A DNA stretch of 64,000 bases from Pinus tabuliformis (lineage: Eukaryota; Streptophyta; Pinopsida; Pinales; Pinaceae): positions 734,859,714-734,923,713 of the forward strand of contig CM062812.1 in the NCBI GenBank assembly GCA_031772625.1, in the 5' to 3' direction. Below, one piece after another: positions 21,236-34,008 of the stretch (the stretch's first letter is position 1; every line of letters begins with the position of its first letter). The position numbers and the translations under genes are program-made. Below the pieces are notes generated by a model. That model had not been told where the DNA came from, ran no database searches, and saw only the letters and a program-made list of their open reading frames with translations.

Positions 21236-24196
21236 CCTACTTAATGATGAGGAATGTAAGTAAACAATACTAGTGACGAATAGTAATCAACCTTAAAAAA
21301 GGGGAATGGATCGAAGGGAGAAGTTAAAGGTTTTTAGTATGGTTAACCATGGACACAAAACATTCATTAGTGCCTCTTATTTCTACCGGTCTTAGATAGT
21401 GAAAGAAAATGCCTCAAGCATAGTCACATTGGATTATGGCGAAGTGATAACCACCAAGGTGAAGTAAGCGAACATGTGTGCAGGCAAAAGCGATGAATCA
21501 CCAAAGTCAGCCTGTGATCCATATTATAATTCCTTTATACATTAGATGAAATGACTTGAATATAATGGTTAATGGACCACATATTTGAATAACCACCTTT
21601 ATATGCTAAATGGGATAGATATGATAAATAATTGACCAAATAATGGATGAAATTCATCTAGGGTTAGCTATCTATGGGCTATGGCAGGGTTGTTCTTTGG
21701 CAAGCTAAATTAGTGCAGAAATTTTTCCTCCTAGAGGTTACGCTCTTGTTGGTGGGTAACACCTAGGAATTAGATTTGTTGGCTAGTCTATGCTAATGTT
21801 GGAAAGAGATGGGATAGCCTAAGGGATTGCACTGTAAGTTAGGTTATTTCCATTTTTGTTTTGTTCTAAATGAAAAGAAAAGAGGCTTCGTGAGCTGAGA
21901 TTGTTGTTAGAATGACCAAAACAAAACAGCCTAGGAATTGGGTGAAATAATCTAAAAAAAGAAGAATGTTTAGACAATCAAAAGAGATTTGTCTACCTAT
22001 TATACATTTTTTCATTTTTTCAATAAAATCTAATTATAAAATTTATAATAAAATCATATTTTTTATAATTTAATTTAATTTTTAAATAAATAAATAAATT
22101 CAATATTTTGTAAAATACTAAAGATACTAAATATATATATAGAGAGTAAATTTCAATATTGCAATATACACTTCCGACTAACTCTGATCAAATTTGAAAC
22201 AAATTTTCAATTTAAGAAATAAACATCATAAACAATGAATATATATCTAAATACTTTTATTCATCAAAATACTTTTATATATCTAAATACTTTTATTTTA
22301 TTTAAACTTTATATAAAATCATAAAATAACAAAAAATCTTTTCGTGTGTAAAAATATGTTTTCTAACGGAAGAGAGGAATGCCATGTCTTTCATAATACA
22401 ATTTTGTGAAAAATGAAAGCGTCAGCGCATTAGTGAAATGCCTTTTCTTGATGTAAACTCCCCTTAAATCAGGGATATAAATAAATAGTTACCATATTAT
22501 GATATATTAATTAAATAATCTTCACTTTCCAAAATCGTATTAAGTATGTCTACCTGCTATTATATTACAAATATATATTCCTAATTATTGGTTATTCACA
22601 TTTGTCAAACTAAAAACTATCCTATATAATATTTCATCTTTAATTATATTATAATTACAATACTCTCAAGGGAAAAGGTAACATCGAAGAAATTCCAAAT
22701 ACTTTTGTTGTTCAATGTTAAGAAAGAGTTTCTTGAAAGGTTTGTTAATAAATAATAAAAATGAGTTTTTTTCGCAAAAATAAATTTAGAATTAAAAGTA
22801 GCAAAACATTTTTAACACAATTCACTCCAAGTAATCACTATGAAATACGCTCACTCAATTTATTCAAATATATTAAGCAATTTCAACACATAACAATAAA
22901 ATATGTCTGAAAACAAAATAGAATTGTTCATGAGAATATGTTTAAATATTTAGTTTTTATATTTAGCTTTTCATATTTATAGTGAATGGATAGTGCATTG
23001 TAGTTGTAATCATCATATGATGGAAACAATTCATTGTTAATGTCTTAAATAAGGACGAAAAAATTATATTTTGGATAATAATCATTATATTTGATTTTGG
23101 TGGAATTATTGTTCAATAATCACTATCAAATACACACTCGTTTTATTTAATATTTGTGAACTTGGCTTTTCTCACTCATTTTTTAATATTAGTTTCCATC
23201 ATGTTAACTCTTTCAAATATGTTGCAGTGAGACCTGACAACAATTTGAACATATTATAATTACGGTTTTTGAATGCATTTTTTACACCATAGAATGAAGA
23301 AATATGCATAACAAAGTATATTTTGACTAAGATGCTGACAAGTTGAGGAGATGTATGTCAATCACATATATTTTACTGTTAAGTTGAATAGTTTTCTCAA
23401 TTTCATTATCACAAGTGGTCATTTCATAGTTTAGCTCATCAATCACCTATTTCTTATATATATATATATATAATTTTTTCCCTTTGATCATATCCTCAAT
23501 TAAACTTAGCTTTGGACCAACTATAAAGTTACCTTTTAAAATACCTTATATAATTTGTTGTAAATCTCATATGAGGAAACTATGAGTAATTTTTGTCTCC
23601 AAGGAGTTTTCTTTGGACCAAACTCATTTCTCAAAGTTGTCATTTTGATCTTCATGTACTACAATGTATTAAAAATAATAATTAAAAATACTAATTACTC
23701 TACAACTTCGACAAAATACTGCTAAGGTGAAAAGCTACCTCTGGTTCTTTATTAAAGATTCCATCACTATCTATCGAAATATCATATTCGTATTTCCTCT
23801 TTGTATTATCTATAATTTTCATATAAGAAAAACAGAGCATATTTGGTTGAAATGAGACATTCAATTTGACTATTTGTATTATTTCAAATTATAATAAATT
23901 GTTGTATAAAACAATTACAAAATGTTTACCTATTAAGCTTTCTAGTGTATTCATTCCATCTAGTGTTTTTTGCAACCAATACACTTAGTTGATTCATAAT
24001 AACCAAATCCCATAGAGGCTTCATTCTTTATTAACTTCAAACTATTAGTACAATTAAATGCTTAAAGAGTTTTTTCTTCTTCTTTGGAGTGCAAGCAACC
24101 TACTTTTTTTTCAACTTCAATGAAACCATCATGTCCCAAGATAATTTTCATTTTGTTCTCGTTAGGGTTTTCATATGTTAATATTTCCTTCATGAT
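21236..24196. other. AT-rich spacer without recognisable genes
   Basis: Very AT-rich from about 21950 on, with runs of 'aataaat'. There is a (TA)n tract at about 23454-23472, and a diverged direct repeat of about 40 bp at 22829 and 23116 ('aatcactatnaaatac'). No coding frame of any length. Confidence 0.5.
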
Positions 24197-25320
24197 TTGG
24201 CATATTTTGTAGAAAGAAATCCCAATGAATGTAACAAATTACCATCAACTTTGGAAAATATTGAAGGTGAAAATTTTGAGGCACCGATGAACAATGAGAA
24301 TAGGGAAACTTTGCTGAGCAATGAGAATATTGGGAATGAGAACAAAAGTTTAGAACATGAGAGTGATGAAGAAGATACAAATAACAATATGCGTAGCAAA
24401 ACACAACTTCCATGGATGTCTCAAGGGTCACTAAATATTGTAGGTGCACTACACCCCTTTCTCTTCCATCTAGAGAGGTTTCGTACGAAATTCAATCTAG
24501 ATAAGTCCACCACTACAAAATATCATATTAGAAAACTTCTAAATGTCACTAAGATTGTTTGATGTGAAATACGAGGATGTGGATTGTATTTTTTTCCCAG
24601 ATACACTTGGAAACAATGATGCAAGCTAGTATCACATTCTCCCGACAAGATCGATTATCAACTGGGAAGACTTCAAGAAGGCTTTCGTAGAGAAGTTCGT
24701 CGAGGATAAAACAGAGAAGTTCGTTGAAACAGGAAAGTGTCTTGAAAATGGGAAATGAGGAAAAGGTAAAGGACTTCAATCTACACTTTAATACTATTTT
24801 GAATAATTTTATTATTGATGTTTTTCCCCATGATTCAATAATGTTTGGTTATTATACTACATCCCTACCATATAACATTGTTATGTTTATAAAAAGGGAT
24901 AACAATTCTACATTAGTAGAAAACTTTTTGATTCTTTAGTGGTTGAGAAAGATGTGGTGGTCATTAGAGTACAAAATATGCATGATGATTCAGAGGCTAA
25001 GTGTAAGAATCCTCAGGAATATACAAGTATTTTAGAAAACAAACTCTTGATCTTGAGAATGTTGTTAAACCAATTATGTAGTTGACAAATGAGGTATCAT
25101 ATTTGAAGAGGAGTACAATTGAAATTTCCTCAAGCAATAAATCGTTCAACTCATTCTTTATGCGTAATAATAATCCCCCATCCAAGTATGTTCATAGATC
25201 AAGTGTTAATCTAAACATAAAGGAGTTTGGAATAGACAACTACTTTGCTTTTCATCATGCAAGCCATTTGAAAAACACTTTCTCAGAATGGTTGAATTAA
25301 ATGACCATGGTGATCAATAA
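24197..25320 (+). pseudogene. gag: Ty3/gypsy gag remnant
   Basis: The frame starts at 24197 with an asparagine/glutamate-rich N-terminus, then a retrotransposon-gag-type capsid segment: the 'INWEDFKKAFVEKF' stretch (about 24655-24700), then KVKDFNLHFNTIL (24763-24801), with two or more frame changes near 24545 and 24720. I find no zinc knuckle. It is the first part of a decayed polyprotein that continues to about 29990. Confidence 0.65.
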
Positions 25321-25980
25321 TCTTATTGATGATCAGGCCACTGAAGACTAGCTTGAGAAATAAAATGAATGAGAATAGACTACCCCATCCAAAGATTAAA
25401 TTAATATTGGGTCACCTATGTCAATGCTGGAAGTAATGAGAGGTGGTGAGACATATTCAGTTGGTGAAGTTCCCATTAGAAAGTATAAACATACCAACCA
25501 TCCCAAATCTTATAATTTGAGGAGAAAATGACTTCTGGCTCAAACAAATGCTGAGGAGAAGAAAAAAATATTATTAAAAATAATACTCCCTCCAAGGACT
25601 ATTGAGAGTCCTACCTCTCAACATACGAGTATCAAATCTTTGAAACGCACCTCAGGGACTACTAAAGGAAATTCCAAGACACTTGAGGCATCTAGTAAGC
25701 CTTCTTGGCCAACATCTTTAACCCATTCAACTAAATAAAAGAGTATGGGGTAATATGCAATACAACATAGTCGAAGATACAATGAAAAAAAAAGAAAACC
25801 TAACAATCTTTGATTCAACTCAGTTACCCGAGAAAATGGAGTTAATTATTAATTTTTTTCTCACCAACTACTTTAGATAGTAAAGATATTTCAACTTCTA
25901 AAATGTTCCCTGCTACTCAACCCAAATCAACTGAAAATAATGAAGCTATTGTGAATGCAACAAATGTGAGAGTTAACTCA
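25321..25980 (+). pseudogene. gypsy gag-protease linker, badly decayed
   Basis: Serine/threonine/proline-rich translations with many stops link the gag part to the protease. No domain is recognisable. It is included because it lies between collinear parts of one polyprotein. Confidence 0.4.
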
Positions 25981-26425
25981 TGATCACAAGTTCCCTTATG
26001 TTTTCTCCCATTTGAGATTTTCAATTACACTATCCATAATTGCTTAGTTGATTCTACTACATTAGTCAATGTAATGCTTTTGTCTATTTGTAGAAATATT
26101 AATGTTAATCTAGAAGATTGATGTGAAGATCATTCAACCAATTAGATCTCAAGTGCAAGTGGTAGGTGAGCTTAAAAATGTATTGATTCATTTGTCTTCT
26201 GATTCACGAGTGCACCAATTCATAAATATTGTAGTTGCCGACTTCCTTAAAGCTTATGGACTTGTTTTAGGTAGAGATTGCTCAAGCAATATTGAAGGTT
26301 AGTTTCCTTCAGATTGGTCACATTTGTGGCTCCCCTACAAAGGTAATATCAATAAGATAAGAGTTAATAGTGAGCCACTTATGAAACACATGGTTACTGA
26401 GCTAGATATATTGGGGAATTAATTT
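25981..26425 (+). pseudogene. gypsy aspartic protease remnant
   Basis: The segment NCLVDSTTLVNVMLLSICRNI (from about 26035) aligns with the Asp-Ser-Gly active-site region of gypsy proteases. The catalytic Asp codon is at 26050, but the glycine is replaced by threonine. HQFINIVVADFLKAYGLVLGRD (about 26215-26280) matches the second half of the fold. A shift near 26120 breaks the frame. Confidence 0.6.
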
Positions 26426-26935
26426 ATGGAATATAATGTTGGTTATTATCATGCACAACCATCTGAAGTTTCACCTGATAAACAGTTAAAACTCCTTCCT
26501 TGTAATTTGACTAGCAATAGTGAAACATTTATTATAGATGTAAATAGTTTTATCTTAGTTCCTACAAATATTATTGTTAGGACTCTCTATTATGATGGAT
26601 CAAAGAGAAAGGATGGAGTTGGTGCATGCTACATCCTCATGTACCCAATGAAGAAAAATATATTGATATCATGTCGCTTTGAATTACAATGTACAATCCA
26701 CATTGCTGAATATGAAGCATTGATTTTTGATTTGAAGAATGCCATAGGCTTGAAGGTATAGTACTTGAATGTTTTTTGTGATGCTGAAATCCCCACAGGG
26801 TAGGTACAAATATTATTCATTGTCTTTCACTTCATCTTAAAACATACCAACAAGATGTATGGTGTTTAATTTATTCTTTTAATTAAGCTTCAAATATCAT
26901 ATAAGTTCCTAGGATCAATAATGTTGTTTCTTACA
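26426..26935 (+). pseudogene. RNase-H-like domain upstream of the gypsy reverse transcriptase
   Basis: LYYDGSKRKDGVGACYIL (about 26585-26640) and IAEYEALIFDLKNA carry the Asp and Glu positions of an RNase H fold, like the extra 'archaeal-type' RNase H of Tat-lineage gypsy elements. It is followed by a decayed C-terminal part. It lies about 1 kb before the reverse transcriptase; the ordinary gypsy RNase H lies after it (28310-28690). The assignment rests on motifs I can see and on memory of the family. Confidence 0.65.
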
Positions 26936-27480
26936 CCTTAGCTCATGAAAAATAAAGGTTTACCCTTCTCAAACATGGGATATCTATTAATTTTTTCTAT
27001 AAGTGTGTCATCCCTGACAATGTAGCTAGTTTTATCATCTTTAATTATGATCAACATATTCTTGATTTTCTCAGAAACATAGACATTTTCAAATCTACAA
27101 CTATAGATAAATATGATCATTATAAATATATAGAAGAAAGAATGGACATGTTTAAGGGGAATCTATGCCAAAAGGCATTGTATCTTTGGAAAATTTATTT
27201 GATCTATAGAATCATTTCAGAGGAAAACCCAACACAAATATCCAATGTTCGACATTGTTGCATGATCAAATTAACTTGGGAATATAGACAGATCTGAAGT
27301 TTGTGGACCTCAATACCTACTTCACCCTCGAAGAACAAATATCATTTATTAAATTTTCCATGTAGTATCAATATATTTTTGCATGGACATAGGGTGACCT
27401 TAAAAATTATGATACAATAATTATCCAACATCTCATTCATATCATCCATTTTAGCAAAAACTATGAAAGGTACATCCAAC
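26936..27480 (+). other. gypsy linker between RNase-H-like domain and reverse transcriptase
   Basis: Broken frames still read as polyprotein linker, for example an 'ISVSSLTM' run near 27000 and a hydrophobic stretch, but no domain is identifiable. About 540 bp. Confidence 0.35.
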
Positions 27481-28305
27481 TATAGAACCCCTCATACAAA
27501 ATGACATAAATAAATTCTTGGATGCATGAATTATTTTTAAATTTAAACACTCCACTTGGCTCTCTATCCTACTTCCCATGATGAAGAAGTTTGGAGAAAT
27601 TCACTTATGTTTTGACTTTAGGAATCTAAATTATGTATGGCATAAGGATAATTATCTTCTCCTTTTAATGGAGAAGGTACTTCTTAGATGTTTTAATTAC
27701 TCAATGGATTCTCTAGTTACAACCAAGTCATAGTTGATGAGCTAGGTGGACTCAAAATAACATTTAGAACAAAGTGTTTCACCTTTGCACTCAGGTGGAT
27801 TCCCTTTGGCATCATCAATGTTGGGGCCACCTTTCAAAATGACATGGACATTTATTTTAAAGGACTCATAGGTAATAGCATGATTTTTTACCTTGATCAT
27901 GTCATAGTATTTTCTAAAAGAAGATCAAATCACATGTGTTATCTCAGACAAATATTTGAGCATTGTAGAAAATATGGAATACCACTCAATCCATAAAATA
28001 GTATTTTTGTTGTGTCTAAAGTGAACCTCTTGGGACACATTATAGACAAAATGAGTACAATTTCCAATACGTAGCATGTGAAAGTAATCATGCTAATCAA
28101 ATTTCTTAACAATAACTAGGTTATGAAATCCTTCATAGGTGATATCAGTTTCATGTGAAAATTCATCCCAAATCTTACATAGATTGTAAAGTATTTACAA
28201 GACACGGTAAAAAATATTTCATCTTCAAATGGAATCAAAAGGAATAAGAAGATTTTTCTAACATAAAACAAGCTATCACCAAGGCTCTTTCTCTTTTCAA
28301 TTTGA
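27481..28305 (+). pseudogene. Ty3/gypsy reverse transcriptase
   Basis: Motifs in order, across several frames: KFGEIHLCFDFRNLN (about 27590-27635), the palm motif with 'GYNQVVVDE' (about 27712-27740), ALRWIPFGIINVGATFQNDM (27787-27847), then YLDHVIVFSK (27889-27918). This last is the catalytic YLDD box with the second Asp changed to His at 27898. LGHIID follows at 28032. The enzyme copies element RNA; the His change alone would abolish activity. Confidence 0.82.
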
Positions 28306-28700
28306 ATTTTGATCAGGAGTTTAGGATCTATATGTTTGCTTCAAATTCTTCATTGGTGATTGTTCTTACACAAAATGATAATCAAGGGAGTGAATGACCC
28401 ATTTCATTTATGAGCACTAGAATGCAGGGGTATAAACTAAATTATTCAAATATGCAAAAGAAATAATATGCAGTTTTTAAATAAGTCAAACACTTTAAGT
28501 CATATATCTTGAAAATTCATGTTAAGATAATCGTTCTACATCCTGTAATTATACCCTTATTTATAAATAAAGGATTATGGGAATGAATAGCATATTGGAT
28601 GACATCCCTATAAGAGTATGACCTCGAATTCAGGCCTTGTCACACAACTAAAGGTGATGGTTTATGAAATTTTATTGTTGAAGCTAGTAATGAATAAGAA
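28306..28700 (+). pseudogene. Ty3/gypsy RNase H
   Basis: IYMFASNSSLVIVLTQND (28327-28380), PISFMSTRMQGYKLNYS (about 28398-28450) and EYDLEFRPCHTTKGDGL (about 28617-28668) follow the usual order of the gypsy RNase H after reverse transcriptase. Several stops interrupt it. Confidence 0.75.
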
Positions 28701-29990
28701 GAATAAAATTTGGGTTGGGAACAAGAGATGGAGATGTATAATAACAAATCTATCCATATACCCGATATGTCATTGTTATGATACATGGAAATAAGGAAAT
28801 ACATGGAGAAAGATACTGTCCCATCACACCTAATGGAAAATTAGAAGAGGGTCATTAGATTAAAGTCTACTTCTTATCAATTGGTCCATGGAATGCTATT
28901 TTGAAAACATCATGACTAAGTTTTAATACATTGTATCGAATCCCCTAATTCGGACAAAGTGTTAAAAAAAATTCATGATGGGTCAACTAGAGGACACTTT
29001 ATTGGTGAAACTATGGAACACAATATAGTTTGAGCAAGATATTATTGGCCAACACTATTAAAATATACTCATGCATACACATGAAAATTACCAACCTATC
29101 AAAATTGTGTTGGGAGAGAAATACGATCAACTACTTTACTAGAGCTTGTTGTAGTAGAAGAACCATTTCAACAATGAGGATTGGAAATTATTGGTGAGAT
29201 TAATCATCACTTATCAAAGAAACAAAAACATATACTCACCATTAGAGACTATATCAAAAGATGCTTTCAAACTATTCCAATAAAAAAGGTGAACAATCAA
29301 GCAGTTATACAATTTCCTTAGCAAAATATTATCATTAGGTTCAATGTTTTCAACAATGCTACATACTTTTCATCTCTCAGATTATATGAAATTTTCTTAG
29401 AAAATGGAATTTTTCTTAAACATTCTTAGAATTACTATCCCTGGTGGAATGTATAGGCCTAATCTAGTAATAGAAATTTGATTCACATTATTAAAAAAAT
29501 TGTGTTGACCCAACAAATAAATTGGGACAATGCCTTAAATTCTCTCTGGAATGATTGAGTCATGCCTGAGCCTTCCCTTGTAACTTCATGATACTTCCTC
29601 ATTTATTTGAATGAAACTATCTTGCCTCCAAACATTTACTTACTCTCTCTTTAACTTTCCCAGGAATCTTGTGGTAAGCCATGCCCCATCATCCAAAGTA
29701 AGATTGACACTGTACTAAGGCCAAAATATTGTGAAAAAATAACCTTTAACTAGAAATGAATTAAATTATCGTTCAATAAGAAATATGTTGGAAACAAGGA
29801 ATTCTATGTGGGTGACCTTTTTCTAAAATGGGAGAAACAAAATCGAGACAAGGGAAGACACATCAAGTTCCCTTCCCTAACGCTCAGTCCATACTAGATT
29901 CACAAGAAACATGACCATCAAAATTCCATATTGTATACATTAAATGAGAATATTGAGTCCCTCCTCATAAATGGAGAACATTTGCAAGTC
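28701..29990 (+). pseudogene. Ty3/gypsy integrase and polyprotein end
   Basis: The N-terminal zinc region keeps HDGSTRGHFIGETMEH (from about 28973) and ARYYWPTLLKYTH, but one of the two cysteines is gone. The core start reads GLEIIGEINHHLSKKQKHIL (from about 29179). The middle of the core is damaged or deleted after 29355. The C-terminal part is clear: ETILPPNIYLLSL (29614-29650), GKPCPIIQSKIDT and KEFYVGDLFLKWEKQNRDKG (29797-29856). The end INGEHLQV lies near 29970. This is the strand-transfer enzyme of the element. No LTRs of this gypsy copy could be defined. Confidence 0.78.
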
Positions 29991-30105
29991 TAATTTAATT
30001 ATTAGCTCTTCAAGTTGCTTTCTTCAACTATACACATTACTTTCATATTGTCATTTTTTGTTCCTTTATCACATTTCATTTTTTGATGCATTTTATTTTT
30101 AATTA

Positions 30106-31081
30106 TGTTGGAAATGTAACTAGTTTCGGCCTTCATAATTGTTGTTGTACTCATTTCAATATGTATCTTATGTAAAAAACAAAAGAAAAAAAGAAAAAGT
30201 TATTATTTTAAATCATGAGTTTCATGCTCTTTATTGATGGTCTTATAGGAAAAAGAATTTTCTTTGTGCTTCTATGGTTTTTTAGGTCATACGATATATT
30301 GTCATGAAAGAATAAATTCAACATCATGTTTATAGGACCCTTCAGGGAAACGTATGTATTGTAAAAAGATTTTATTTAGACTTTACAAAGCCCTAAAATA
30401 CTGTTAGACCAAGATGACCCTGACAAAGACAAGTTGGCCACAAGAGGATATTTGACCCACGTCGAAATGTATAAATAGAAGGAGTTGGATATCACTCACC
30501 AATTTGATATGTAATAGAAGAGTTTGATCTGAAGTGTGATCTTGAGGAGGAACAACAAGAAAGAAAAAGAAAAAGGAAACAATATTTGGAAGAGAAGAAA
30601 AAATAAGTTCTTTCATACCTTTCTCTCACACATGCAAATTTGTAGAGATGTTGCAGCGATTGAAGTTGCAGGAGAACTTGTTTGAAGTAGTGAAGCTAGA
30701 AGTCAAAAATTCTATAGCTGGGGGCTGAAATTCTAAGTTTGGTATAGTTCTAGAGGGTTTTGACTTTGACCTAACTAGAAGGTCATCTTGGAGGGATGAC
30801 GTGGGACTGGGAGGAGGCTATTGTCTAGGGTTTGGGTCTTGATTGTCTCATTTGAAGCAGGTTCTACAAGAAGGCAATATTTTCTGGGTTTCCCCTTGGA
30901 GGGTTTTTTCTGTGTCTTGGAGCTTAATATCTGTGTCCATTATATTTATTGTATTTTTCTTGATATTTTTTTGATGAAGAATATCTACTAAATAACATAA
31001 CAAGACTAACTAAAGTTCACAAACAACTATTTAGGATAACGAAAATTGGATTTAATAACTATCACATTGCATTTTCTAACA
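30106..31081 (+). repeat. 5' LTR of copia-type element copy 1
   Basis: It starts TGTTGGAAATGTAACTAG and ends TTCTAACA just before the primer site. It is collinear with 34009-35012, for example 'tttcaatatgtatctta' and 'gggtttcatgctctttatt'. A TATA-like 'tataaata' lies at 30470-30477. Confidence 0.85.
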
Positions 31082-31096
31082 TGGTATCAGAGCTAA
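31082..31096 (+). other. Primer binding site, copia-type element copy 1
   Basis: TGGTATCAGAGCTAA abuts the CA end of the LTR. It is the standard initiator tRNA-Met primer site of plant copia elements. Confidence 0.88.
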
Positions 31097-31505
31097 GGTG
31101 AACAAGAAGGCAGTTGGAACGATCATCTTATGAACACAACAAAGAGTTTCCTTGTCAAGGAGAAAGTGAAATATTGATCTAGAAGAAGGGCCACATCATT
31201 GAACCTTCATTGAAAAGGAATTGCATCCATCTCTCATTCAAGGAAAAGTCTAAAGAAGAGGACTAGAAGAAGGTTGTTGATCTCACTTAGGAGATCTATG
31301 TAAAGGCTCATTAAAATGGATATTTTAAGGAAGCATCATATGATGTTTGTATCATTCATCACTCTTGAAATTTATTGCTAGAGGAATACTAGGAAACATC
31401 TCTCAATGACATTATTGAGGTCTCTTAAAATATCTTGGAGTTGAAGACATCATCAAGGAAGAAAATATTCTTGGTTATCAAGTAAGTATCATGTTATTGC
31501 ACTAT

Positions 31506-32365
31506 GTCTAAATTTGTAGGTCATATGAGTTATTTCTACAAGGAAAGTAACAAGCTTGTTGGAGTATTAAATTTCTTTTCATGGAGGAAAAGGATTGACC
31601 TAACACTTACATAACATAAGGTAATTGAATATGTAACTCAATAAATTACTAAACCTAGCAAGTACAAGTTTTAAGATATAGAAAGTACAATAAAGGATAA
31701 GTAAGGGAACGTAGGATTATAGTTGAATCCATTAAGGATCCTCCTTTTACATTTGTTTCAAATTTGAAAACTTCTAAAGCTATGTGTGACAAGCTAGTGA
31801 ACTTGTACTCTCTAAGTACATCAGGAAAAAAGATGTCTTTGTAGAATAGTCTATATAAAATGAAGAAATCAAAGGATAAGGACATGACATATTTTCTAAT
31901 GAACATCTCTCAATTAATATATCACTTGCAGGGGCTTTGAGAGTTAATCTCTTATTGAAAAATGACCATCTATATATTGAATGCATTGCCACTAGAATAG
32001 AGAAACTTTTCAACAATCATCTACTCTAAGAATGGCTAAAATAATTTTGATAATTTGTGGGCTCAATGCATTTTTGAAGAATCTAGGATCAAGGTAAAGG
32101 ATGATGTTGGGTCAAATGAAATTTCTCAAGCATTTCTAGCTAGAGTCAAGAAATTAAAGAAGGGAAAGTTGAGGAAGTCCAAGAAGAAAGAAATGTCCAA
32201 GATTCAATGCTTTATGTGCAATGAATATGGAAACTTTAAGAGGGACTTTCCAAGCCAAAAAAAACAAGAGAAACGAATGAAGTGAGGCTCACATAGCTAA
32301 AGAAATGGGAGAACCTGAGAAGATACAAAAGAAAGAAGAAGTGAATGATCTTTACTATTGAAAAA
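31506..32365 (+). pseudogene. gag: copia-type gag remnant with a defective zinc knuckle
   Basis: ATG at 31506 opens a frame with LVGVLNFFSWRKRIDLTLT (31557-31613), the tryptophan-containing capsid motif. Stops follow. The frame resumes at LNALPLE and runs in phase through DNLWAQCIFEESRIKVKDD (32049-32105) and a lysine-rich tract to CFMCNEYGNFKRDF (32209-32250). This is a CX2CX4HX4C knuckle in which His is Asn and the last Cys is Phe. It would end near 32360 (NDLYY then TGA). No protease, integrase or reverse transcriptase follows. Confidence 0.75.
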
Positions 32366-33995
32366 GACACACCTTCTGTCAATTTAATCTTTCCTTTTGG
32401 ATAGTGTGCTTTAGTATATCATCATGATATTCTAAGAACCATCAATTTGAAAGGTTCTTGGAAGAAAATCATTATGACAATGTTAGTATAGATTCCATAC
32501 AGTATGGAAATAATAATTTTAAATAGATGAAGGAATGTAATGAGTCAAGTTGCAGGTCCATTATGAGACACATAACTAGATGATAAGAAGCATAGGAATA
32601 CATAATAAATATGACTCCTAGATAAGATTCATGTGTGTACAATCATGTAACATGCTTTCCATTATTATGCAATGTTTTGAAGGGAAGAATTTTCGCTTAC
32701 CAAAGGATGAATAGAGGATTACGACTTTCTCTAGAATATGTAAAATAATGATTAGCATCCAATATAATATTTGGGAGGAAAGTTATAACTTAGTAATCAA
32801 TTTTTATTCTTGAGCACTCTGATGCATGAAGGAATATTCAATTGGATATGGACTAAGAGGATGTTGATTCTTCGATGACAATGTCATCATGGTGAGGTAA
32901 GTATAGATTTAATTATCATTGGTTATCTCATTCACGTATTATTTTTTACTACATGGAAGTATGTTGCAGGAATACATGATGATAGTTGAGGAAAGTTAAA
33001 CTCTTTGGATGGAATGTATGAGGTATGTTGAGCGAAGCTCAATAAAGGATACTTGAAAATGATCAAATCAAGATATTCTCATCTTAAATACAAAGGTAAC
33101 AGTGCAAGAAGATAACCTGAAGGTCAACAAGGGATACCATTTCATGCAAAAAGTATGATCATCTTGAAGTTTGGATAGGCTCAATATAATGCCTTCATGA
33201 CAAAATGTAAGTGATGTGAAAGATAGATGGCCTGGATCTTGTCAAAAGATTGACGAATGAAATGGCTCCATGATACCTCGGAAGGAAGTAGGCTCAATAC
33301 AATGAGATGTGAATGAAAGAGAGAGACATGCAGCTATGGAGAATAGGTAGATGGTATTCTTATGGAGACAAGCTATAAGACTTATGATTTTGACTTCTAA
33401 AATTTAAAGGAAGTTTGGAATCTCCTTCGGTTTATAGGGAGTAAAGGAGTATCCTTGAATAGGAGCAAGGGTTTATCCTCTAATTAGGAAGGAGAAAAAG
33501 ATGCCCTCTCTAGTTAAGAGGGAGTGATGATGAACATCACATGTGCATATGCTTCCTCATGTATAGGTCATGGAGAATGTATGGTGGAGGATTGGATAAG
33601 AATATTTCATTTTTCTTAAGGATGGAAATTCCATGAAAGGAAAGGCACCAACACTTTTTGATGACGGGACATGTATCCAATATAAAAGGTGTCAAAGAGG
33701 ATCAATATTATTTAAAGATTTAGGATTAGAATTGAAGATAATAATAGCCTTAAAAGGTCATACCATGTAAATGTCCAGATGGGGTATGTGCCTCATAGAG
33801 AAAGAGTGGTATCGCACATAAGCCCTCATAGTATAATGCACTTGAACAAAGTAGAGATTTTCTAGTTAGGCCTCAAAGGTAATGTTGGTCATAATGATGA
33901 TGCACATAGTTCGCTTATGAATCTGACTCTTCTTACAAGAACTCTTTAGTTTGAGAATGATGTTGTATTGGTTGTACAATTATAAATACCTCCCT
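32366..33995 (+). other. Internal non-coding part of copia-type element copy 1
   Basis: About 1.6 kb between the end of gag and the purine tract. I tested all frames by eye for YVDD, DSG, HHCC and SDRGGEF-type motifs and found none. The pol region is absent rather than just mutated, unless it has decayed beyond recognition. Confidence 0.5.
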
Positions 33996-34008
33996 AGTTA
34001 AGAGGGAG
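33996..34008 (+). other. Polypurine tract, copia-type element copy 1
   Basis: AGTTAAGAGGGAG directly precedes the right LTR. The second element has the matching run, read on its own strand, beside its left LTR. Confidence 0.75.
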
